A DNA stretch of 42,735 nt, from NCBI GenBank assembly GCA_024690505.1, contig JAILPA010000098.1:1-42735 (forward strand), given 5' to 3'. How positions within the stretch are numbered: the first letter of the stretch is position 1; each line of letters begins with the position of its first letter. A model generated the notes under the pieces. That model was not told where the DNA came from, ran no database searches, and was given only the letters and a program-made list of their open reading frames with translations. Of this stretch, positions 17,726 to 23,770 are shown in pieces. The translations under genes were made by a program, and so were the position numbers. The stretch comes from Prevotella sp. (GTDB lineage: Bacteria; Bacteroidota; Bacteroidia; Bacteroidales; Bacteroidaceae).

Positions 17726-17761
17726 CCACGTCCTTACGTAAGTATTGCCACGTCCTTACGT
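17726..17761. repeat. Short direct repeat at a convergent junction
   Basis: CCACGTCCTTACGT occurs at 17726-17739 and 17748-17761; the first copy overlaps the perfect palindrome CTTACGTAAG (17733-17742). The second copy runs into the stop codon (TAA, 17756-17758) of the minus-strand gene, in a 52-bp gap between convergent genes. Confidence 0.7.
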
Positions 17762-20700
17762 CAGTAGCACCACGCCCTCTTGTTTCTTCCCGTCCATCAT
17801 TATCTTAAGAGGGGCTGGGAAGCGCACGTGGCGCACGTGCTCAGTCTCGTAGATGGCGGGCATACTGTCGAGTACTTCCTTTTGGAAGACGCCGTCGTTC
17901 TGATAGGTGCTGATGTTGAAATAGCCCACGCCGAACGATGTGAGGTTCTGGAAGAAGTGGGTGCCCTGCGAGGGGTCTACGTGGTAATTCTTCAGTCCCA
18001 GTTCCACAATGACGCGGGCGGCACTGATGTGCGGCCACTTCACGGGAATGCCCAGCCAGGGGTCGCTTGAGCCCCATCGGCCTGGGCCTATGAGGATATA
18101 GTTCCCGCCGCCGGCCTCGCCTTGCTGCTGTACGACTTCGCCGTTCAGGAAACGGCGGTTTATCTGTTCTATTTCTGAAGCGATGGTTGGGTTGGCCGAT
18201 GCGGTGAAGTCGTCGTCGGCCTTGACGTAGACCACGTCGGCCACGTCCTCGTAGATGCCGTGGCCCAGCGAGTTGTGGCTGCGTAACAGGCATTTCTCGT
18301 CGGCAATCTTCGCCAGGTCTTCCTCCAACACTTGCTTTGAGTCGACGATGGGTCGAATCTGTAGCAGGTAGAAGTCGCCGTTGCTGCCCTGCATGTTGCA
18401 TGCAAACTCTATCTCTACGGGTCGTTTCATCCCCTCGGCGCCAAACTTCTGCGACAGCTGTAGCAGCTCGGGCAAGGGGAACACCCCCTGTTGCAGCACA
18501 CCGCAGAAGGAGATGATCTTGCGCCCTCCCTCGTAGATGTCGTCGCGGATGACCTGGTCGACGGGATCGTAGGTCGAGGCGATATACTGCAGCGAACCGT
18601 GGGGCTCGGCCTGTTTCACCCGCAGGCTTTTGATGTTGAATCCGTCGTCAACCTTGAAATCATCGTCCATGTGGCTCATGTCCAGTGCATAGAAGCGGGT
18701 CTGGGTCTCGCGCAGGGCCGTCTCCATCTCGCTGGTTTGCAGCACCTGGTGGGGATGGTAGGGCGATACGCGCAGCGTCTGTCCGCCGTCGACTATGTAT
18801 TTGCCCAAGCCTAACGCCAGTGATGCTATGCCCTCCTCGGCCGTTTCGTCGCCGATGGGGTAGTAGTTCAGTGAGCGCAGCACGCCCGAGAATGTGGGGT
18901 AGTAGAGGTCGCCGTACTGCTGGCCTACCACCTCCTGAAGTATGACCGCCATCTTCTCCTGGTCGATGACGTTCTGCGTGGCCGTCATGTAGGCCTTCGA
19001 GTCGCGGTAGTACACCGATGCGTAGACGCCCTTGATGGCGCAGGCCAACATGCGCAGCATCTGGTATTTATCCTCCAGCCAGGGAATCATGTAGGTAGAG
19101 TAGATGCCGGCAAAGGGCTGGTAGTGGGAATCTTCGAGCAGCGAGCTGGAGCGCACGGCGATGGGGCTCTTGATGGCCTCGAAGAAGGTGAAGAAGTCGG
19201 CTATGAGGTCGTCGGGCAGCTGTGCACGCAGGAAGTGTCGCAGGATATCCTCGTCGGGTGCATCGGAGAGTGCGATGCCCCACAGGTTGTTGTCGTCCAT
19301 GAAGCGGTCGAAGAAGTCGGTGCAGAGGACTACCGTCTTCGGTATCTGCACGGTGGCGCCAGGCAGTTGGTTCAGCTCTGGGTGGCGCTTAATGATGTTG
19401 TCGAGGAAAGCCAGTCCGCGCCCTTTTCCACCCAGTGAGCCCTCGCCGATGCGTGCGAAGTGTGCATAGCGGTCGAACTTCATGCGGTCGAACACCGCCA
19501 CCACGCCGATGTTCTTCATGCGGCGGTACTGCACGATAGCGTCGAAGATGATCTGGCGGTGTGCATCCACGTCTTGCAGCTTGTGCCACGTGACGTGTTT
19601 GAGAAACTGGCTGACGGGGAAGATGGCTCTTGCTGTGAGCCATCGGCTCATGTGGTTGCGGCGGATGTGGCGCATGAGCGAGTCGTGGGGAATCTTGAAG
19701 ATGTTGTCCTGCAGTTCCTTCAGTGTTGACACGCGAGCCACCTCCTGCCGTGTGACGGGGTCGCGGAAGATGAAGTCGCCAAATCCCATGTGTTCCTCGA
19801 GCAGGTGCCGCAGGTCTACATTCATCTTCTTCGAGTTCTTGTCTACGAAGTGGAATCCCTCTGCCTGTGCCTTTTCGCGGTTCACCACCTCCGAGCTCTC
19901 CAGTATCAGTGGCACGTACTCATCGCGTCGACGAATCTCGCGCAGCAGCTTCAGACCAGCCTCGGGGTCTCCCTCCTCGACGTGTGCCAGTCGTCCGGCT
20001 GCCGTGGCTATGGGGAAGCGTGTGTCGCTGATGACGCCGAGCGTGTTCTCATGGTACTTCTCATACAGTCGCATGGCCTCCTCGTAGTTAGTGGCCAGCA
20101 TCACCTTCGGTCGTCCCCTCTTGCGCTGTGCGGCAGCGTGGGGGTTCAGGGCCTCGGTTGAGAAGTTCTTCGACTGCTGCAGGATATAGTTGTAGAGGTT
20201 GGGCAGCACCGATGAGTAGAAGCGTATGTTGTCCTCTACGAGCAGTATCATCTGCACGCCAGCCTCTTCTATGTCGTGGTCGATGTTCATCCTGTCCTCG
20301 ATGAGCTTGATGATGGAGAGGATGAGGTTGGTGTTGCCCAGCCAGCAGAACACGTAGTCGAACACCGACATGTCCTCGTCCTGCATACGTCGTGTGATGC
20401 CGTGGCTGAAGGGTGTCAGCACCACGCAGGGAATGTTGGGGTTCACGGCCTTCACCTCGCGTGCCACGGTGAATGCGTCGTTGTCGGCCGTGCCGGGCAT
20501 ACATATCACCAGGTCGATGTCGGTGTTGCTCAGCACGTGGTTCGCCTCGTCGGTGGTGCTCACCTGAGTGAACGAGGGCGGGTAGCGCATTCCCAGTTCG
20601 GTGTATTCGTCGAATATCTTTTCGTCTACGCGGCCGTCGTCTTCGAGCATGAAGGCGTCGTAGGGGTTGGCCACTATGAGCACGTTGAAGATGCGGCGTG

Positions 20701-20764
20701 TCATCAGGTGTGCGAACGACACGTCCTTTAGGTAGATGGCATTGAATTCTTGGGGGACTTCCAT
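17756..20764 (-). CDS. Receiver-like / PEP-synthase-like ATP-binding fusion protein
   Basis: A 1002-residue protein with no signal peptide. Two receiver-like segments come first: about 25-150 (FNVLIVANPYDAFM, IDLVICMPG, VVLTPF) and from about 190 (MILLVEDNIRFYSSVLPNL) through about 330. The C-terminal half resembles the ATP-grasp N-terminal domain of PEP synthase/PPDK: IGEGSLGGKGRGLAFLDNI, PIAVRSSSLLEDSHYQPFAG, and YLLQIRPI. The phospho-histidine and PEP-binding barrel domains of those enzymes are absent, and an extra region with ILIGPGRWGSSDPWLGIPV follows. A signal-controlled phosphotransfer role can be guessed but not shown. It is last of a four-gene unit; the ATG at 20764 directly follows the heptanucleotide array. 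Confidence 0.82.
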   Translation of the reverse strand: MEVPQEFNAIYLKDVSFAHLMTRRIFNVLIVANPYDAFMLEDDGRVDEKIFDEYTELGMRYPPSFTQVSTTDEANHVLSNTDIDLVICMPGTADNDAFTVAREVKAVNPNIPCVVLTPFSHGITRRMQDEDMSVFDYVFCWLGNTNLILSIIKLIEDRMNIDHDIEEAGVQMILLVEDNIRFYSSVLPNLYNYILQQSKNFSTEALNPHAAAQRKRGRPKVMLATNYEEAMRLYEKYHENTLGVISDTRFPIATAAGRLAHVEEGDPEAGLKLLREIRRRDEYVPLILESSEVVNREKAQAEGFHFVDKNSKKMNVDLRHLLEEHMGFGDFIFRDPVTRQEVARVSTLKELQDNIFKIPHDSLMRHIRRNHMSRWLTARAIFPVSQFLKHVTWHKLQDVDAHRQIIFDAIVQYRRMKNIGVVAVFDRMKFDRYAHFARIGEGSLGGKGRGLAFLDNIIKRHPELNQLPGATVQIPKTVVLCTDFFDRFMDDNNLWGIALSDAPDEDILRHFLRAQLPDDLIADFFTFFEAIKSPIAVRSSSLLEDSHYQPFAGIYSTYMIPWLEDKYQMLRMLACAIKGVYASVYYRDSKAYMTATQNVIDQEKMAVILQEVVGQQYGDLYYPTFSGVLRSLNYYPIGDETAEEGIASLALGLGKYIVDGGQTLRVSPYHPHQVLQTSEMETALRETQTRFYALDMSHMDDDFKVDDGFNIKSLRVKQAEPHGSLQYIASTYDPVDQVIRDDIYEGGRKIISFCGVLQQGVFPLPELLQLSQKFGAEGMKRPVEIEFACNMQGSNGDFYLLQIRPIVDSKQVLEEDLAKIADEKCLLRSHNSLGHGIYEDVADVVYVKADDDFTASANPTIASEIEQINRRFLNGEVVQQQGEAGGGNYILIGPGRWGSSDPWLGIPVKWPHISAARVIVELGLKNYHVDPSQGTHFFQNLTSFGVGYFNISTYQNDGVFQKEVLDSMPAIYETEHVRHVRFPAPLKIMMDGKKQEGVVLLT

Positions 20765-20765
20765 T

Positions 20766-20849
20766 GAATGAGGAATGAGGACTGAGAAATGAGAAATGAG
20801 GAATGAGGAATGAGGAATGAGGAATGAGGAATGAGGAATGAGGAATGGG
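20766..20849. repeat. Heptanucleotide microsatellite (GAATGAG)12 upstream of a start codon
   Basis: Twelve consecutive 7-bp units fill 20766-20849: perfect GAATGAG at 20766, 20773 and six times from 20801 to 20842, with single or double changes in the others (GACTGAG, AAATGAG twice, GAATGGG). On the coding strand the array reads CTCATTC repeated and ends one base before the ATG of the ATP-binding protein, occupying its whole ribosome-binding region. Confidence 0.92.
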
Positions 20850-20856
20850 TATGGGG

Positions 20857-21576
20857 CTAAGGCAGGAGGCTGAGCAGATGGTCGAATCGGCTGATGGTTG
20901 TGAGGTTGGGATGCTCGAAGGCGTCGTGCTGTTCCAGTTCCCAAGTCACGTGGAAGGGGATGTGTACGGCCTGCCATCCTGCTGCCAGGGCTGGTGCTAC
21001 GTCGCTTCGTAGCGAATTTCCCACCATCAGCAGCTGGTCGGGCGATGCGCCCAGTCGCTCTGTCAGGGCCAGGAACTCGGCCTCGCCTTTGTCGCTGGTG
21101 ATTTCGAGATGACAGAAGAAATGCTGCAGTCCGCTCCGTTCCAACTTGTGCTGCTGATCTAACAACTCGCCCTTGGTGAAGACCACTAAGGGGTATCCAC
21201 GTCGTTGCAGCTCGGCGAGTGTGTCGGCAACGTGGGGTAGGGGAGTCGTTGGGAACTCGAGCAGTGTGTAGCACTTGTTCAGCAGCGCCTGGATGGTTGT
21301 CACGGGCATCTCGCCCTTGCTGACGCGCATGGCCGTCTCGATGATTGACAATGTGAAGGCCTTCACGCCGTAGCCCAGCAGGTGCATGTTCTTCCGCTCG
21401 GTGGCGAAGAGCTGTCGTGCCGACTCCTCGAGCGAATGTGTCCATGGCAGCAGCTCTTCGTAGAGCCGCTGCATCACTACCTCGAAATGTCCCTGACAAT
21501 CCCACAGCGTATCGTCGGCATCGAAGACGACGATACGCTGTTTCCCTTCACTCGTCATGTGATGGCTGGCACTCAT
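20857..21576 (-). CDS. HAD-superfamily hydrolase
   Basis: A 239-residue cytoplasmic protein with the HAD motifs: FDADDTLW (motif I, nucleophile Asp in D-x-D, about residues 18-25), VVFTKGE (motif II), the lysine in EITSDKGEAEF (motif III) and MVGNSLRSDVAPALAAG (motif IV). A helical cap lies between motifs I and II. It is probably a small-molecule phosphatase; the substrate cannot be told. An ATG at 21558 (MTSEGK) is an equally possible start. It follows the lipocalin-like gene by 9 bp and precedes the ATP-binding protein by 92 bp, almost all of it repeat. Confidence 0.88.
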   Translation of the reverse strand: MSASHHMTSEGKQRIVVFDADDTLWDCQGHFEVVMQRLYEELLPWTHSLEESARQLFATERKNMHLLGYGVKAFTLSIIETAMRVSKGEMPVTTIQALLNKCYTLLEFPTTPLPHVADTLAELQRRGYPLVVFTKGELLDQQHKLERSGLQHFFCHLEITSDKGEAEFLALTERLGASPDQLLMVGNSLRSDVAPALAAGWQAVHIPFHVTWELEQHDAFEHPNLTTISRFDHLLSLLP

Positions 21577-21585
21577 TGCTGCCGG

Positions 21586-22104
21586 TCAGCGCACTTTGGT
21601 GAAGTCTATGGTCTCGCCGGTCTCGTCACGCAGAGACAGCTTTGTGCTGGTCAGCGTCACGATGCTCAGCTCGCCGCCACTGGGGAAGCCGTCTACGATC
21701 TCGCCCTTCGAGCTCTCCATAGCCTGCTTCATCTGGTCTTCGATCATCTTCTTCAGTTCGGGGCTCTGGCCTATGGCACCGGCAATCTCGGGCGTGAACT
21801 CCATCTTGTCGATGTTCAGCTTGGCCTGGCCGGGGTTCGTCTTCACGTTCAGCTTATTGCCGTTGCGGGTGTAGGTGCAGGGCACCTTTACCGATACCAC
21901 AATCTTTCCCACCTCGGGGTCGTCCATGCTGACCACGCCCTTCATGTTAAGCGTACTCTGGGTGAAGATGAAATAGAAGTCCATCTTCTGACCGTCTTCG
22001 GTCATGGTGGTTTTCCACGTACCGTTCAGGCTCTGTGCCTGCATACCCACTGCTGCCATGAGCATGAGGGCGAAAATAACGATTCTCTTTGTCATAGTCT
22101 TCAT
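21586..22104 (-). CDS. Secreted lipocalin-like protein
   Basis: A 172-residue protein with a signal peptide (about 1-23, ending GMQAQ). The mature part begins SLNGTWKTTMTEDGQ, the 'G-x-W' opening of lipocalin-like folds, and continues with alternating strands broken by one helix (about 113-130, ELKKMIEDQMKQAMES). No ligand or enzyme motif is visible. It lies between the repeat protein (28 bp) and the HAD gene (9 bp) on the same strand. An ATG at 22095 is an alternative start. Ligand unknown. Confidence 0.75.
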   Translation of the reverse strand: MKTMTKRIVIFALMLMAAVGMQAQSLNGTWKTTMTEDGQKMDFYFIFTQSTLNMKGVVSMDDPEVGKIVVSVKVPCTYTRNGNKLNVKTNPGQAKLNIDKMEFTPEIAGAIGQSPELKKMIEDQMKQAMESSKGEIVDGFPSGGELSIVTLTSTKLSLRDETGETIDFTKVR

Positions 22105-22132
22105 TGTAAATTGTCTAATATTGATTGTTCAT

Positions 22133-22543
22133 TCACTTGAGCATGTTGAAGAAAAACAGCACGGCGGCATGTTGCTGCGATACGCCCTGGGCATGGCCTA
22201 TGGTGCGATAGTTGGAGTCCAGCACGGTGCCGTCGCTGCGGATGTGCCCCACGGTGCGGTAGTTAGAGTCCTGCACGGTGCCGTCGCTCTTGATATACCC
22301 CACGGTGCGGTAGTTAGAGTCCTGCACGGTGCCATCGCTCTTGATGTGTCCCACGGTGCGGTAGTTGGAGTCCTGCACGGTGCCGTCGCTCTTGATGTGT
22401 CCGATGGTACGGTAGTTGGAGTCCTGCACGGTGCCATCGCTCTTCACGTGGCCCACGGTGCGGTAGTTGGAGTCCTGCACTGTCTGTGCCTGCGACATGG
22501 TGCAGCACAGAGTCATCATCAACATAAACAGTAGTCTTTTCAT
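22133..22543 (-). CDS. Secreted 17-residue-repeat protein (5-fold beta-flower type)
   Basis: A 136-residue protein: signal peptide (about 1-19, ending MSQAQ), then six near-identical 17-residue repeats of the form TVQDSNYRTVGHIKSDG (about 20-119), the last degenerate, and a hydrophobic end AVLFFFNMLK. The pattern 'G-x-I-x-x-D-G-T-V' with a TIG/TVG turn resembles the Bacteroidetes '5-fold beta-flower' family. At DNA level the repeats are 51 bp and nearly identical, so copy number may vary. A strong AAGGAG precedes the ATG. It heads a unit with the lipocalin-like, HAD and ATP-binding genes. Function unknown. Confidence 0.85.
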   Translation of the reverse strand: MKRLLFMLMMTLCCTMSQAQTVQDSNYRTVGHVKSDGTVQDSNYRTIGHIKSDGTVQDSNYRTVGHIKSDGTVQDSNYRTVGYIKSDGTVQDSNYRTVGHIRSDGTVLDSNYRTIGHAQGVSQQHAAVLFFFNMLK

Positions 22544-22588
22544 ATCTTTATCTCCTTATTGATGAACGTGTGTCTTAGTATTTCGGGA

Positions 22589-22596
22589 CAAAGATA
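22589..22596 (-). promoter_or_regulatory. -7 element for the repeat-protein operon
   Basis: The minus strand reads TATCTTTG, 45 bp upstream of the ATG at 22543; an ATTG about 20 bp further up (22617-22620) is a weak -33 candidate. DNA from 22620 to 22762 shows no gene. Confidence 0.5.
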
Positions 22597-22762
22597 GCTA
22601 ATTCTTTTGAAATATGCAATAATGGCAGGCTGAATCTTTGTTTTTTTCTGCATTGTTGCCTCTTGTTCCTCACTTTTGCTCTTTAGTCTTGCGGTGCCTC
22701 TCGTTCCGCCGTGTTGAAGCCGATGAAAAGCGCCTGTGTGTAGGGAAAGTGGAGCTGCGAGA

Positions 22763-22848
22763 GTTTCAGACGGTCTGAAACAACTAGTTCGGGGCCGCTG
22801 AACTAAAAGTTCAGGGCCCCTGAACCATTAGTTCAGCGGCCCTGAAAC
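22763..22848. repeat. Array of four palindromes with 22-bp period
   Basis: GTTTCAGACGGTCTGAAAC (22763-22781, perfect 9-bp arms), AGTTCGGGGCCGCTGAACT (22786-22804), AGTTCAGGGCCCCTGAACC (22808-22826) and AGTTCAGCGGCCCTGAAAC (22830-22848) follow one another with starts 22-23 bp apart. The arms of the last three are interchangeable, so hairpins can form within or between units. The array begins 35 bp after the stop of the minus-strand FAH gene. Confidence 0.88.
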
Positions 22849-22882
22849 ACTTTCTTCAAACCGCTTCGCGGATTGAGCGGTG

Positions 22883-23500
22883 TCATTTGCAGCGGAAGTC
22901 GAGCACGGGCCGCCCGTCGAGATAGCCCTGCAGGTGGTCGTTGATGGCCACTGGCCCTACGCCGACGGGTGTGCCAGTGAAGAGGAGGTCGCCCGTCTTC
23001 AGGGTGAAGAAACGCGACAGGTAGCTGATGATCTGGTCGATGCTGAACAGCATGTCGGCAGCACGCCCCTGCTGCACGGTGTTGCCGTTGATGTCGAGCC
23101 GGAACGATAGCTGGCCGAGGGGTGGCAGTTCGCTCTTGTCGACCCACTGTCCGATGGCAGCGGAGCCGTCGAAGCCTTTACAGATAGTCCACGGAAGCCC
23201 CTGCCGTCGTGCTTGCTGTTGCAGGTCGCGTGCCGTGAAGTCGATGCCCACGGTCAGGGCGTCGTAGTAGCGGTGTGCGAAGCGCTCGGGGATGCCTTTG
23301 CCCAGTCGGCAGATGCGTACCACCAGCTCGGCTTCGTAGTCAATGCGTGCCGACCAGTCGGGGATGAAGAATGACTTGCCGTTCTTCAGCAGTGCCGAGT
23401 CGGCTTTGGTGAAGATGACGGGCTCTTCGGGTCGATATGCTTGGCCGTCGAGTTCTTTGGTGTGTTGCAGGTAGTTCATACCTACGGCGAATATTTTCAT
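22883..23500 (-). CDS. Fumarylacetoacetate hydrolase (FAH)-family protein
   Basis: A 205-residue protein of the short FAH family. Metal-binding pattern: E-x-E in RIDYEAELVVRI (about 51-62) and the Asp in VGIDFTARDLQ; further conserved blocks are KGFDGSAAIG and LLFTGTPVGVGP. Members hydrolyse or decarboxylate acylpyruvates and related beta-diketo acids, or act as oxaloacetate tautomerase; which applies here cannot be told. Its start codon is preceded by three GAATGAG-type heptamers, and a terminator hairpin lies only 36 bp upstream, leaving little room for a promoter of its own. Confidence 0.88.
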   Translation of the reverse strand: MKIFAVGMNYLQHTKELDGQAYRPEEPVIFTKADSALLKNGKSFFIPDWSARIDYEAELVVRICRLGKGIPERFAHRYYDALTVGIDFTARDLQQQARRQGLPWTICKGFDGSAAIGQWVDKSELPPLGQLSFRLDINGNTVQQGRAADMLFSIDQIISYLSRFFTLKTGDLLFTGTPVGVGPVAINDHLQGYLDGRPVLDFRCK

Positions 23501-23503
23501 GGG

Positions 23504-23524
23504 GAATGAGGAATGAGAATTGAG
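23504..23524. repeat. GAATGAG heptamers upstream of the FAH start codon
   Basis: Three 7-bp units (GAATGAG, GAATGAG, AATTGAG) begin 4 bp from the ATG of the FAH gene, in the same orientation and position relative to the start codon as the 12-unit array at 20766-20849. Confidence 0.8.
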
Positions 23525-23535
23525 AAATAAAGACA

Positions 23536-23560
23536 GGGGCGTGCATCAGTAGCACGCCCC
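23536..23560 (-). terminator. Intrinsic terminator after the 57-residue peptide gene
   Basis: GGGGCGTGC (23536-23544) pairs perfectly with GCACGCCCC (23552-23560) across a 7-base loop. On the minus strand it lies 15 bp after the peptide gene stop and is followed by TGTCTTTATTTCT, a reasonable T-rich tract. It should end the transcript of the large exported-protein genes. Confidence 0.75.
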
Positions 23561-23575
23561 CGTTCCAGCCCAGTC

Positions 23576-23749
23576 TTAAAAGTTGATATCATCCTCCTCG
23601 TCCCACTCAAAGTTGCGAGCTTTGACGTATTCAGTGTGTGAGGGGGGTAATCCTAACTTGCCGCCATAGTCCTTGATGGTGTTGGCGATCATATCTTCTG
23701 TTTCTGTCTCCAAATTGCGCATGGAGGGAATGATATAGATTTTTTTCAT
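23576..23749 (-). CDS. Small acidic-tailed peptide (57 residues)
   Basis: An ORF of 57 codons beginning MKKIYIIPSMRNLETETEDM and ending in the acidic, aromatic tail FEWDEEDDINF. There is no signal peptide or membrane segment. Its MKK-x-Y-I-x-P opening and acid-rich end are like many short unclassified proteins of Prevotella. It begins 21 bp after the stop of the 1410-residue exported protein and is followed by a terminator, so it is the last gene of that unit. Coding status is supported by position, an uninterrupted frame and the terminator; function unknown. The homology statement is from general memory, not a search. Confidence 0.65.
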   Translation of the reverse strand: MKKIYIIPSMRNLETETEDMIANTIKDYGGKLGLPPSHTEYVKARNFEWDEEDDINF

Positions 23750-23770
23750 CTTCTTTGTGTTGTTAATGGA

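Noticed and set aside
20765-21505. Open frame extending the ATP-binding protein to 1249 residues
   Set aside because: The extension is an out-of-frame reading of the HAD gene plus a translation of the heptamer array.
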